Source of the DNA: CAZLCC01 sp964558365
Lineage (GTDB): Bacteria; Patescibacteriota; Saccharimonadia; Saccharimonadales; Saccharimonadaceae
Assembly: GCA_964558365.1 (NCBI GenBank)
Contig: CAZLCC010000008.1
Coordinates: 1-38,134 of the forward strand
DNA: 38,134 nucleotides
Direction of reading: 5' to 3'
Shown here: positions 7,726-15,793 of the stretch, piece after piece
Position numbering within the stretch: position 1 is the stretch's first letter
Layout of the letters: every line of letters begins with the position of its first letter
Translations under genes and position numbers: made by a program
Notes under the pieces: model-generated
What the model saw: the letters and a program-made list of their open reading frames with translations, nothing else
Told to the model about the DNA's origin: nothing
The model's database searches: none

Positions 7726-9618
7726 TTATTTCTTTTCTTCGCCAACAACTTCACCTTCTACGGGTTCGTCATCTTTTTTCTCACCATCTTCGCTTGGTTT
7801 CTCTTCTTTTGCCGCTGCTTCATAAAGCTTCGCGCCAATTGGCATAATCTTATCGTTAAGCTCTTTTGCTGCAGCTTCAAGCGCTTCTTTCTCTGCCTTT
7901 TCGTCGTCTTTCACTTTCTTTGCCGTTTCAGCAGCTTCTTCAATTGTTTTCTTGTCTTCATCAGAAATTTTATCTTTAAACTCGGTTGGCATTTTTTCTG
8001 CCTGATAAATTGCATTTTCTAATGTGTTACGAGCTTCAATTGCTTCACGCTTTTTCTTATCTTCATCGGCATGAGCTTCAGCATCTTTTTGTGCCTTTTC
8101 AATATCATCCTTAGAAAGGTTTCCGCTGTCTGAAATAGTAATACTCTGCTCTTTACCAGTTCCCTTATCTTTTGCAGTAACATTAAGAATGCCGTTTGCG
8201 TCAATATTAAAGGTAACTTCAATTTGCGGCACACCGCGTGGCGCTGGCGCAATGCCATCAAGCACAAACCGACCTAGCGACTTGTTGTCTGCCGCCATTT
8301 CGCGTTCACCTTGAAGCACGTGAATTTCAACTTGCGGCTGGTTATCGGCTGCAGTTGAAAACGTTTCGCTCTTTGAAGTTGGCACTGTTGTGTTACGTTC
8401 AATGAGTTTCGTTGTTACACTTCCCATTGTTTCAATACCAAGTGAAAGGGGAGTAACGTCAAGAAGAAGCACATCTTTCACATCGCCTTGCAAAACACCA
8501 CCCTGAATTGCAGCACCAACTGCTACTACTTCATCTGGATTCACACCCTGAAGTGGATCTTTGCCAAAAATTTTCTTTACTTTTTCAACCACTGCAGGCA
8601 TTCGTGTCATACCACCAACAAGCACAATTTCATCAATATCACTTGCTTTTAGCTTTGCGTCTTTAAGAGCTTTTTCGCACGGAATAGCTGTCTTATCAAT
8701 AAGACCAGAAACAAGTTCTTCTAATTTTGCGCGAGTAAGTTTATATTCAAAATGTTTTGGACCATCAGCATCTGCTGTTAAGAACGGAAGATTGACTTCT
8801 GTTTCAGTTGTAGTTGAAAGTTCTTTCTTTGCTTTTTCTGCTTCGTCTTTTAAGCGTTGCATTGCCGCATTATCTTTTTTAAGATCAATGCCATGTTCTT
8901 TTTTAAACTCGTCTAAGAAGTGGTTCACGATTGTGTTATCAAAATCTTCACCACCAAGGTGCGTATCCCCATTGGTTGATTTCACTTCAAATACGCCATC
9001 GCCAAGTTCCAATATTGAAACATCAAACGTACCACCACCAAGGTCAAAAACAGCAATCTTTTCTTCCTTCTTTTTATCTAAGCCATAGGCAAGTGCTGCT
9101 GCTGTTGGCTCGTTAATAATACGCTTTACTTCAAGCCCAGCAATCTTGCCAGCATCTTTGGTTGCCTGGCGCTGAGAATCGTCAAAATATGCAGGAACGG
9201 TAATAACTGCTTCAGTTACCTTTTCACCTAAATGCTTTTCAGCATCGGCCTTCAGTTTTGAAAGAATCATTGCAGAAACTTCCTCTGGGCTGTAGTCTTT
9301 ATCACCCATTTTTACCTTCACGCCAGTGCCAGCTTTTACAATCTCATACGGCATAATATCATGATCTTTTTGCACTTCTTTGTCAGAATATTTTCGGCCA
9401 ATAAGTCGCTTCACGCCATAAATTGTATTCTTTGCGTTTGTTACACGCTGACGTTGTGCAACTTGACCAACAAGTCGTTCGCCATTTTTGTTAATTGCAA
9501 CCACGCTTGGCGTTGTGCGGTTTCCTTCAGAGTTTGCAATAACCTCAGGCTTACCAGCAACCATATAGGCCATAGCACTGTTAGTTGTTCCAAGGTCAAT
9601 TCCGATAATTTTCCCCAT
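7726..9618 (-). CDS. dnaK: Hsp70 chaperone DnaK
   Basis: The 630-residue ATP-driven chaperone is complete. The nucleotide-binding domain shows IGIDLGTTNS at the N-terminus, VITVPAYFDDSQRQATKDAG near residue 140 and AVFDLGGGTFDVSIL near 195. The substrate-binding domain follows (VLLLDVTPLSLGIETMGSV, about 390), then the helical lid and an acidic tail. The N-terminal domain keeps the insert around IMPYEIV that Bacillus-type DnaK lacks. A strong AAGGAG precedes the ATG, and the leader carries two CIRCE operators. Partners GrpE, DnaJ and HrcA are all in this window, though grpE-hrcA and dnaJ are separate transcription units. Confidence 0.98.
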   Translation of the reverse strand: MGKIIGIDLGTTNSAMAYMVAGKPEVIANSEGNRTTPSVVAINKNGERLVGQVAQRQRVTNAKNTIYGVKRLIGRKYSDKEVQKDHDIMPYEIVKAGTGVKVKMGDKDYSPEEVSAMILSKLKADAEKHLGEKVTEAVITVPAYFDDSQRQATKDAGKIAGLEVKRIINEPTAAALAYGLDKKKEEKIAVFDLGGGTFDVSILELGDGVFEVKSTNGDTHLGGEDFDNTIVNHFLDEFKKEHGIDLKKDNAAMQRLKDEAEKAKKELSTTTETEVNLPFLTADADGPKHFEYKLTRAKLEELVSGLIDKTAIPCEKALKDAKLKASDIDEIVLVGGMTRMPAVVEKVKKIFGKDPLQGVNPDEVVAVGAAIQGGVLQGDVKDVLLLDVTPLSLGIETMGSVTTKLIERNTTVPTSKSETFSTAADNQPQVEIHVLQGEREMAADNKSLGRFVLDGIAPAPRGVPQIEVTFNIDANGILNVTAKDKGTGKEQSITISDSGNLSKDDIEKAQKDAEAHADEDKKKREAIEARNTLENAIYQAEKMPTEFKDKISDEDKKTIEEAAETAKKVKDDEKAEKEALEAAAKELNDKIMPIGAKLYEAAAKEEKPSEDGEKKDDEPVEGEVVGEEKK

Positions 9619-9669
9619 TATTTTTCTCCTTTTCTTTTTAAAATAAAATGTTTAAAATCTGGTTATATT

Positions 9670-9696
9670 TTAGCACTCCTCGCAGTAAAGTGCTAA
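9670..9696 (-). promoter_or_regulatory. Second CIRCE operator of dnaK (one mismatch)
   Basis: TTAGCACTC, nine bases, AAGTGCTAA: the right half has A in place of G at its first base. It lies just downstream of the predicted dnaK transcription start, so bound HrcA could block elongation or clearance. Confidence 0.9.
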
Positions 9697-9706
9697 ACCT
9701 ATCTCT

Positions 9707-9736
9707 AGTGTACATAAATTAGCACTCTCATGTCAA
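9707..9736 (-). promoter_or_regulatory. Predicted dnaK promoter
   Basis: A perfect -35 TTGACA (9731-9736) lies in the loop of the distal CIRCE, with an 18-base spacer to TACACT (9707-9712). The leader of roughly 80 bases contains the second CIRCE and ends in AAGGAG. Confidence 0.65.
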
Positions 9737-9745
9737 GAGTGCTAA
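9719..9745 (-). promoter_or_regulatory. CIRCE operator of dnaK (perfect)
   Basis: TTAGCACTC, nine bases, GAGTGCTAA, perfect. It lies between divergent dnaK and the CruF-like gene, covering the dnaK -35 box. It is about 40 bases upstream of the rightward -10 box, so it may touch the rightward promoter as well. Confidence 0.97.
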
Positions 9746-9785
9746 TCATTATATTTAAAACTCTTACTTTTACATCCTAAGCGAG

Positions 9786-9791
9786 TATAAT
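9786..9791 (+). promoter_or_regulatory. -10 box of the CruF-like gene
   Basis: A perfect TATAAT ends 13 bases before ATG 9805. No good -35 is visible at 17-18 bases. Confidence 0.5.
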
Positions 9792-9804
9792 AAGCATAAG
9801 TCTT

Positions 9805-10626
9805 ATGAAGAAAAAAATCGCTAATTATCAAAAAACCGCCTGGGTGCGGTGGCTCATTTTAGCAATTATTGCCATTACTAATATCTATATTGTTGCCAAC
9901 CCTGCAGCTGCGCTCATTATATTTCTGCTGCCAATTACTTTCGCCCTGCTGCATAGCTTTATAATGTTTGGCAAAAAGAACACCCTTGTTATCTTCAGTA
10001 TTATTATGGTTGTTTCTTATTTTGCAGAATTTATAGGCGTTCACACAGGGCAACTGTTTGGTTCTTATTTCTATAACAACAATGGCGTTAACGGATTTTT
10101 AGTTGCCGGCGTGCCCCCGCTTGTTACATTTAGCTATGTTTCTATGGGCTACATCTGCTACATAATCGCCCGTATTATCTTCGGTCAATATGAAAAGCTG
10201 CAAGGATGGATGCTCCTTGGGGTTCCTATGCTGGCTGCCTCTTTTATGACGGTGTGGGATATGGCGTTTGACCCTGTTGTTTCTTACATAAAACACCTTT
10301 ATACATGGGAAAATGGTGGAGCCTATTTTGGCGTGCCAATTGAAAACTTTACTGGCTGGTTCATCACTACATTCACATTCTTTATCCTTATTTCTTTATA
10401 CCTCAACACTTTTACCAAAAAATCTGACTTCATAAAAAGCCCTAAGAAGCTATTTTTAGCAGAGGTAATTGTTGCGATGCTTGCAAACGCTGTGGCGATT
10501 ATTGTTAACGGCTTCACGCCAGGCGCAACCAGCCTTCACCAAGCCATGGGGCTTGTTGCACTTTTTGCACTTGGCATGCCGATGGTTATTGCAACTTTTA
10601 GATTACTCGGGCAAAAAAAGCGATAG
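9805..10626 (+). CDS. Carotenoid biosynthesis (CruF / DUF422) family membrane protein
   Basis: The 273-residue protein has about seven to eight membrane segments. It matches the Caroten_synth/CruF pattern: FAEFIGVHTGQLFGSYFY, then VPPLVTFSYVSMGYICY, VWDMAFDPVVSY, and YFGVPIENFTGWFITTF. CruF enzymes hydrate the psi ends of carotenoids in archaea, actinobacteria and cyanobacteria. No other carotenoid gene is in the window, and CPR bacteria generally lack complete isoprenoid-pigment pathways, so action on a scavenged or different polyprenyl lipid is possible. It is divergent from dnaK across a CIRCE and convergent with the FAD oxidase, stops 2 bases apart. Family assignment is fairly firm; reaction is not. 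Confidence 0.75.
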   Translation: MKKKIANYQKTAWVRWLILAIIAITNIYIVANPAAALIIFLLPITFALLHSFIMFGKKNTLVIFSIIMVVSYFAEFIGVHTGQLFGSYFYNNNGVNGFLVAGVPPLVTFSYVSMGYICYIIARIIFGQYEKLQGWMLLGVPMLAASFMTVWDMAFDPVVSYIKHLYTWENGGAYFGVPIENFTGWFITTFTFFILISLYLNTFTKKSDFIKSPKKLFLAEVIVAMLANAVAIIVNGFTPGATSLHQAMGLVALFALGMPMVIATFRLLGQKKR

Positions 10627-10628
10627 AT

Positions 10629-12218
10629 TTATTGGTTTTGACGTACAACATGCTCTAAAGCGTATTGCATTGTGCCGCCAACTTTTTTACCAGGGTTAAA
10701 GATGGTAAGCGGGTCAAAAATCTGTTTTACTTCTTTAAACAAATCAACCATTTCAGAGCCAAATTGCTTTTCAAGATATGGTGTGCGAATAATGCCGTCG
10801 TTATGATCAACACTAATTGAGCCGCCAAATGATATAACCAGATCGTTCACTTTTGTTTCTAGCTCCATTACTCTTTCGGCGGCACCTTTAGCCTCCATAT
10901 TGACTAGCGGAATTAAGCGAATGCTGCCGTCGCCAATGTGCCCGGCATAGGTATACGTCATGTCATATTCATCTAAGATTGCCTCTAGGCGAGTTAGAAA
11001 ATCACCGTATCTATCGAGTGGCACAATGGTGTCTTCTAAAAAGGCCATGGCGCGATAGTCTGGAGTAGGGTTTTCAAGTAGCATTTTAAAGCTCTTTCGG
11101 CGAATTAAAAGATAGCTCTCGACAGTTTCATCATCTTCAATCCAGGACGTTTTATATTTTTTTGCCTCAAGCGCGTTTTGGGCAGTTTTTGCCAAAGCGT
11201 CAGCCTCTTCTTGGGTATTGCCTTCAAAAAGCGTCATGATAACCATATGCTCGCCATCGGCAGCTTTAGCGCGAGCAGCATCTTCTGGATATAACTGTTT
11301 TGCCAGATTGTATGTGTGGTAATCAAAAGTTTCGCATGTAACCGGATTATGGCTCATTGCCGTTGTAACGACTTGAGTTAAATCTTTTAAATCTTTGATT
11401 GGCGTTACGATCATCCGCGATGCAGGCGCGATATCTATTAAATTCAGTTCTGCTTCTGTTACAAAGCCAAGCGTTCCTTGGGCCCCAATAAATAACCGAG
11501 CAAGGTTAAAAATTGAATGACCTTCATTCCATAGTTCCCACAAAGCATAGCCAGCTGCATTTTTTTTAGTTAGCGGATGATGTGCATTGATAACAGATTG
11601 GTTCTTTTCAATTAAGCCTGTTATTTTGCGATAGATTTCGCCTTCAAAATCTTGTTGGGCTTTCTTTTGCTCTAGCTGATCTGGCGCTAAAGGTCCAAAT
11701 TGATATTCGTTGCCATCTGAAAGCACAACTTTAAGCGTATCTATGTTTTTGCTGGTTGCACCATATTTTACAGACTTTTCTCCGGATGCGTTGTTACCAA
11801 TCATGCCGCCAATACCACAAATATCATGCGACGATGTATACGGCGCAAATAGCAGCCGGTGCGGATGTGTCGCTTTTTCAACTTCAATATGCATAACCCC
11901 ACCTTGCACCGTGAGTGTTTTTTTCTCTTTATTAATCTTGCCTATTTTATTAAGCCGACTGACATCAACCACATAGCCTTGGGTTAATGAGCCGCCAGAC
12001 ATACATGTTCCGCCATTTCTTGGCGTAATAGAAACATTTTCCCCGTGCTGCTTTTGCTCAGAAACTAGCTTAACAAGCTGCTTTATATCTTCAACACCCT
12101 GAGGTTGGATGACCGCTTTTGGCTTTACTTCAAAAATACTCGCATCATGGCTATATGTTCGACGCGCTTCTTCAGAAACGTCAATTGCACCTTGAATAAC
12201 TTCTTCGATTTTTCTCAT
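10629..12218 (-). CDS. FAD-linked oxidase, GlcD/D-lactate dehydrogenase family
   Basis: The 529-residue protein has the FAD-binding PCMH fold: ITPRNGGTCMSGGSLTQGYVVDVSRLNKI (about 60-90), then CGIGGMIGNNASGEKSVKYGATSKNI (about 133-160). The C-terminal FAD-oxidase domain ends with the TYAGHIGDGSIRLIPLV metal/substrate segment near residue 420 and ISVDHNDGI near 475. Members oxidise 2-hydroxy acids such as glycolate and D-lactate, passing electrons to quinones or to a partner Fe-S protein. No 4Fe-4S CCG domain is fused, so the electron acceptor and substrate are not known here. TATACT lies about 29 bases upstream of the ATG; the leader has no clear Shine-Dalgarno motif. Confidence 0.88.
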   Translation of the reverse strand: MRKIEEVIQGAIDVSEEARRTYSHDASIFEVKPKAVIQPQGVEDIKQLVKLVSEQKQHGENVSITPRNGGTCMSGGSLTQGYVVDVSRLNKIGKINKEKKTLTVQGGVMHIEVEKATHPHRLLFAPYTSSHDICGIGGMIGNNASGEKSVKYGATSKNIDTLKVVLSDGNEYQFGPLAPDQLEQKKAQQDFEGEIYRKITGLIEKNQSVINAHHPLTKKNAAGYALWELWNEGHSIFNLARLFIGAQGTLGFVTEAELNLIDIAPASRMIVTPIKDLKDLTQVVTTAMSHNPVTCETFDYHTYNLAKQLYPEDAARAKAADGEHMVIMTLFEGNTQEEADALAKTAQNALEAKKYKTSWIEDDETVESYLLIRRKSFKMLLENPTPDYRAMAFLEDTIVPLDRYGDFLTRLEAILDEYDMTYTYAGHIGDGSIRLIPLVNMEAKGAAERVMELETKVNDLVISFGGSISVDHNDGIIRTPYLEKQFGSEMVDLFKEVKQIFDPLTIFNPGKKVGGTMQYALEHVVRQNQ

Positions 12219-12261
12219 ATTTTTGTTTCTTGTTATCTGTTTTTAGTATAGCGTATTTTTT

Positions 12262-12281
12262 AAAAAAGCTAGAGCTTTTTT
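12262..12281 (-). terminator. Possible weak terminator of hrcA-grpE
   Basis: A 9-bp inverted repeat AAAAAAGCT/AGCTTTTTT with a 2-base centre covers the grpE stop codon and is followed leftward by U and A runs. The stem is AU-rich with too small a loop, so termination is only a guess. Confidence 0.3.
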
Positions 12282-12730
12282 ACTTTTACCATGCTGTGGC
12301 GAATTACCTGACCATCTAACGTGTAGCCGGCTTGCAATTCTTCTGCAATTACTTCTTTGTCGCCATCGCCGTCTTCCATTTGAATTGCTTCATGGAGATC
12401 TGGATTAAACGCCGTTCCTGGTTTTGCGTCAATTCGTTTTACATTTAAGCCTCCGAGTGATTTTTCAAGATTTTTAACCAAACCAACAACACCTTGCGCC
12501 CAAGCATTTTCTTCAAGCTCTTTAGGAACATAGGCAATAGCACGTTCAATATTATCAATCACAGGAAGTAATTTTATGACCGCACTATTCTTGCCAGATT
12601 CTCGAGCTTGCTGCTTTTCGATCTCGGTTCTTTTTCTATAATTTTCAAAATCTGCACGAGTACGCTGCATATCGGCAGTAAGATCAACTATCTTCGCTTC
12701 AAGTTCTAACTGTTTTTTTGGTTTTGCCAT
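12269..12730 (-). CDS. grpE: GrpE nucleotide exchange factor
   Basis: GrpE releases ADP from DnaK. The protein has 153 residues, shorter than usual (about 190) because the acidic N-terminal tail is missing. It starts directly in the long dimerising helix (DLTADMQRTRADFENYRKRTEIEKQ), followed by LLPVIDNIERAI and the beta-domain ending VIRHSMVKV. The Shine-Dalgarno GAGGAGG lies within the last codons of hrcA, 4 bases separate the genes, and translation is probably coupled. Transcription comes from the CIRCE-controlled hrcA promoter. Confidence 0.95.
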   Translation of the reverse strand: MAKPKKQLELEAKIVDLTADMQRTRADFENYRKRTEIEKQQARESGKNSAVIKLLPVIDNIERAIAYVPKELEENAWAQGVVGLVKNLEKSLGGLNVKRIDAKPGTAFNPDLHEAIQMEDGDGDKEVIAEELQAGYTLDGQVIRHSMVKVKKL

Positions 12731-12734
12731 TTAT

Positions 12735-13439
12735 TTATAATACCTCCTCTAACATTGATCCGGCGTGACGAACAAGATTCATAACTTTTCCATAACTTTG
12801 ACGAGTTGGGCCAAGTACGCCAATATAGCTTCGATCAGAATAAGGAGATCTGAAGCGACTAATAATAAGTGTTGCACCACTCGTCTTCCCAATTGGATTT
12901 TCGTTTCCAATGAATACATTAAGCGGTTCATTTGGTGCAGCTTCGCGAAGCCACGGCTCTAAGTTATCAAGTAGTTGCGCGATCGACTGCACTGATGCTC
13001 CCTGGCTAAACTCTGGCTGAGAAAAAAGATTACTCATACCGCTCATATACATTTGACCGCCAATTGTAGCAATGCCAAGATTGTGCGTTAACTCAACCAA
13101 GCTGTCTACTGCGCTCCGGATTGCTCGGTCTGCGCTGGTTGTATTTGTGTTAACACGAGCTTCAATTGCTTTTACTCCACGGTCTAGTTTCGGCTGATTA
13201 TTCCCAGCTTCCGTTAAGGTGTTTACATAGTGACGATAGCCTTTGTCGGTTGGGATGCGACCTGCGCTTGTGTGCGGTTGCATAATTAGGCCCATCTCTT
13301 CAAGGCGTACCATTTCAGACCGAATTGTTGCGCTTGAAACGCCAAATAATTTTGCTAATGTAACCGAGCCAACAGGAGCAGCGATTTCTGCATACTGCTC
13401 AATAATCGAAGCTAAGATGTGTGCTTGTCTTTCTGTCAT
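12735..13439 (-). CDS. hrcA: Heat-shock repressor HrcA (short form)
   Basis: HrcA binds CIRCE and represses chaperone genes, with its folding usually monitored by GroEL. The N-terminal winged helix is clear: MTERQAHILASIIEQY, then VSSATIRSEMVRLEEMGLI and HTSAGRIPTDKGYRHYV. The protein has 234 residues compared with about 340 in Bacillus, but it keeps the C-terminal 'SYIGVLGPTRQSYGKVMNLV' motif, so the shortening is internal, around the inserted dimerisation region (about residues 85-130). It heads hrcA-grpE and carries a perfect CIRCE at its own promoter, predicting autoregulation. No Shine-Dalgarno motif precedes the ATG. Confidence 0.93.
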   Translation of the reverse strand: MTERQAHILASIIEQYAEIAAPVGSVTLAKLFGVSSATIRSEMVRLEEMGLIMQPHTSAGRIPTDKGYRHYVNTLTEAGNNQPKLDRGVKAIEARVNTNTTSADRAIRSAVDSLVELTHNLGIATIGGQMYMSGMSNLFSQPEFSQGASVQSIAQLLDNLEPWLREAAPNEPLNVFIGNENPIGKTSGATLIISRFRSPYSDRSYIGVLGPTRQSYGKVMNLVRHAGSMLEEVL

Positions 13440-13452
13440 AACTATATCTTAA

Positions 13453-13481
13453 ATACTATCATTTTTAGCACTCATAATCAA
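13453..13481 (-). promoter_or_regulatory. Predicted hrcA promoter overlapping CIRCE
   Basis: TTGATT (13476-13481), inside the CIRCE loop, lies 17 bases from TAGTAT (13453-13458), which ends 13 bases before the hrcA ATG. The leader would be only about 6 bases. The -35 also shares bases with the gmk stop codon. Confidence 0.55.
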
Positions 13482-13491
13482 AGAGTGCTAA
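13465..13491 (-). promoter_or_regulatory. CIRCE operator of hrcA-grpE (perfect)
   Basis: TTAGCACTC, nine bases, GAGTGCTAA, perfect. One half encodes the last residues of the upstream guanylate kinase homologue, so this operator is partly coding. Confidence 0.97.
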
Positions 13492-14203
13492 TCTGCATTT
13501 TCATTGCTTCAAGAATTTCTTTGGCAGCGCTCCGACCAACTTCATATGATTCATCGCTCTGAATACCAGTTCTAGCAATTGTGTCAATCAACGCAGCCGT
13601 CTCGTTAATGTCGTCGTTCACCACAATAGAGTAATAGCCCGTTGCAAGAACATGTTCTATTTCTGCAATGGCAGTTCGCATGCGCAATTTTTTAGATTCA
13701 TTATCACCGTCTTTGCCCCAGCGCTTTTGCCACCGCTGCTGCCATACTTCGTAACTGGGCGGCAACAAAAAGACCGGATGAACCGCATCCGGCGCTATCG
13801 ATTTATATTCAACGACTCCTTGAATTTCAATATCACAAATAGCAATTTTGTTTTTGCCTTGCGCCTTTTTAAACTCTTCGACACTTGTTCCGTAGAGATT
13901 GCCGCTATAATATTTTGCTTCAACAAATTCGTGATTTTCTAACATTGCAGCCGCCTTTTCAAGCGAGATAAAGTGATATTCCGTTCCATCTACTTCTAGA
14001 ATGCCGTGGTTTTTGCGCGGTTTTCGAGTAGTATGCGAAACAATCTGATGATATTTTTCTGATTCAAGAAGAATCCTTTGCATAGTATCTTTCCCTGCGC
14101 CAGAAATCCCCACCAAAAAAAGTGTTTTGACTTTAGAAACTATTTCGGCAGCTTCCTCGCTAGGTTTGTAGCGAGTGAGCAAAATTTCAAGATGGCTATT
14201 CAT
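13478..14203 (-). CDS. Guanylate kinase family protein
   Basis: This 241-residue protein has the guanylate kinase layout: P-loop GISGAGKDT at 32-40, the GMP-binding SHTTRKPR segment with DGTEYHFIS, then FVEAKYYSGNLYGTS, where Gmk has 'YGTS/YGTP'. Gmk makes GDP from GMP with ATP. Odd points: Asp39 replaces the usual P-loop Ser of GKST/GKTT, the protein has about 25 extra residues at each end (usual length about 205), and the lid is altered. It may be a true but divergent Gmk. TATAGT in an extended -10 ends 9 bases before the ATG. Its last codons and TGA stop lie inside the hrcA CIRCE. Confidence 0.8.
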   Translation of the reverse strand: MNSHLEILLTRYKPSEEAAEIVSKVKTLFLVGISGAGKDTMQRILLESEKYHQIVSHTTRKPRKNHGILEVDGTEYHFISLEKAAAMLENHEFVEAKYYSGNLYGTSVEEFKKAQGKNKIAICDIEIQGVVEYKSIAPDAVHPVFLLPPSYEVWQQRWQKRWGKDGDNESKKLRMRTAIAEIEHVLATGYYSIVVNDDINETAALIDTIARTGIQSDESYEVGRSAAKEILEAMKMQISTL

Positions 14204-14224
14204 GTGTGTCTTACTATAGCAAAA

Positions 14225-14989
14225 TTAGCTTCTGAGCCGATAGCCTTTTTTGAATAAATGAAAATTAACAGCAACCAGAATGACAAGCGAAATAAAGATG
14301 ACTGCAAGCGCCAAGAATGGATTAACGTCAGCTTCACCAAGCATGCTATAGCGAACTGTATTAATCATATAAAATAGCGGATCGAATTGCGTTAAGGTTT
14401 TGAAAGGTTCTGGCAGTAAACTAATAGAATAAAATACTCCACCCAAGAAAATAAGTGGCTGAATAATGAAAGTTTGGTAAAAACTGATGTTGTCAAAATT
14501 TTCTGCACGCAAGCCAATAAGCACGCCAAGTGAAGCAAAGAAAAGGCCACAAAGCGTTAAGCTAAGAATAAGTAAGAATGGGTGAGCAACTGGCATATCT
14601 ATTAAAATAAGTGCTGTTAAAAATGTAATGCCGGTAATAATTCCGGCACGAATAAACCCACCGAGCGTAAAAGCAGCAAGCAGCGAACCATGAGAAACAG
14701 GCGAGGCAAGTTGGTCGTCAATTGCACGCATTAGTTTTTGCTGTGCTAATGAAGAAGCGTTATTGGCAAATGCATTAATTGTCATTGCCATTAATAAAAG
14801 TCCGGGAATAATGAAAACAACATAAGAATGACCGTCAAGCTCTTGGATGCGACTGCCAAGTGCTGCGCCAAAAATACTGATATATAGGTATGTTTCAAGT
14901 AACGGTCCAAAAATGGTTTGTCGTTTTATTGACCAAAAACGATGCACTTCTCGGCGCAAAACGCTATAAAACCCAATGAAATTATTCAT
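14225..14989 (-). CDS. ABC-2 type exporter permease
   Basis: The 254-residue protein has six membrane segments with the ABC-2 family pattern: RREVHRFWSIKRQTIFGPLLE at the N-terminus, then YVVFIIPGLLLMAMTINAFANNASS and the central FYQTFIIQPLIFLGGVFYSISLLP. It is similar to NodJ/DrrB-type subunits that export lipids, glycans or drugs. Its start overlaps the ATPase stop by 4 bases (ATGA), so the pair is translationally coupled. Substrate unknown. Confidence 0.9.
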   Translation of the reverse strand: MNNFIGFYSVLRREVHRFWSIKRQTIFGPLLETYLYISIFGAALGSRIQELDGHSYVVFIIPGLLLMAMTINAFANNASSLAQQKLMRAIDDQLASPVSHGSLLAAFTLGGFIRAGIITGITFLTALILIDMPVAHPFLLILSLTLCGLFFASLGVLIGLRAENFDNISFYQTFIIQPLIFLGGVFYSISLLPEPFKTLTQFDPLFYMINTVRYSMLGEADVNPFLALAVIFISLVILVAVNFHLFKKGYRLRS

Positions 14990-15753
14990 AGCTGAGCGCC
15001 TCTTGCGAGCTCTTCTCGTCCTACTATTGAAAGATAGACATCTTCTAGGCTCTTCTTTTTAAATTTCTTTTTTAGCTCATTTGATGTGCCTTCTTTAATA
15101 ATTTTACCTTGATTAATAAGAGCAATTTTGTCGCACAGTTCTTCTGCTTCTTCAATATAATGAGTTGTTAGAAGCACTGTTGTGCCAGCTTTATTAATTT
15201 TCTTAATATATTTCCAAAGCTCAAGCCGCAGCTCAACGTCGACACCGGCAGTTGGCTCATCAAGAATAAGAAACTTTGGCTGATGCATTAAAGCACGGGC
15301 AATAACCACCCGTCGCTTCATGCCACCTGAGAGCATCATCACTTTTGCTTTACGCTTTTCTGTTAGCGAAAAATCTTCAAGCAATTGGTCAATTCTTGCC
15401 TTTCGCTCAGCTTTTTTCATTCCATAATATCCGCCATGAAAATCAAGCGTCTCCTCAACGTTTAAAAACCAATCAAGATTTACGTCTTGTGGAGCAAGAC
15501 CACATAGTTGCCGAGCATCCTGATAATCATCAATAATATCGTTGCCAAAAACAGATGCCGTACCTTTTGTTGGAACAGCCAAACCCATAATGCAGTGAAT
15601 TAGTGTTGATTTGCCAGCACCATTAGGACCAAGTAGTCCTAGAAAATCACCCTCTTCGATATTTAAATCAATACCTTTTAGTGCCTCTGTGCCAGATGCA
15701 TACTTTTTTTCTAAGCCCTTAACAATAAGTGCAGGCTGCTTCTTTTTATTCAT
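14986..15753 (-). CDS. ABC exporter ATP-binding subunit (CcmA/DrrA/NodI type)
   Basis: From ATG 15753 the protein has 255 residues. Walker A GPNGAGKST, Q-loop APQDVNLDW, signature LSGGMKRRVVIARAL, Walker B FLILDEPTAGVD and the switch His in TTHYIEEAEEL are all intact. It powers the ABC-2 permease encoded just downstream. A longer reading from 15792 would add 13 residues unlike the family, and it runs through the predicted promoter, so the shorter start is preferred. Extended -10 TGCTATACT ends 7 bases before the ATG and no Shine-Dalgarno motif is seen. Confidence 0.93.
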   Translation of the reverse strand: MNKKKQPALIVKGLEKKYASGTEALKGIDLNIEEGDFLGLLGPNGAGKSTLIHCIMGLAVPTKGTASVFGNDIIDDYQDARQLCGLAPQDVNLDWFLNVEETLDFHGGYYGMKKAERKARIDQLLEDFSLTEKRKAKVMMLSGGMKRRVVIARALMHQPKFLILDEPTAGVDVELRLELWKYIKKINKAGTTVLLTTHYIEEAEELCDKIALINQGKIIKEGTSNELKKKFKKKSLEDVYLSIVGREELARGAQL

Positions 15754-15760
15754 TATATTA

Positions 15761-15769
15761 AGTATAGCA
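15761..15769 (-). promoter_or_regulatory. Extended -10 promoter of the ABC-2 exporter, leaderless type
   Basis: TGC plus TATACT on the minus strand ends 7 bases before ATG 15753. No clear -35 is present, as is common with extended -10 promoters. Confidence 0.5.
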
Positions 15770-15793
15770 GAGTCTATGCTCGCTAGGCTCAAG

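Noticed and set aside
8561..9088. Long plus-strand open frame inside dnaK
   Set aside because: It is antisense to a highly conserved gene and has no family resemblance; it is a codon-bias shadow.
15754..15792. Upstream start for the ABC-2 ATPase
   Set aside because: The added residues are not family-like, and the stretch contains the extended -10 box.
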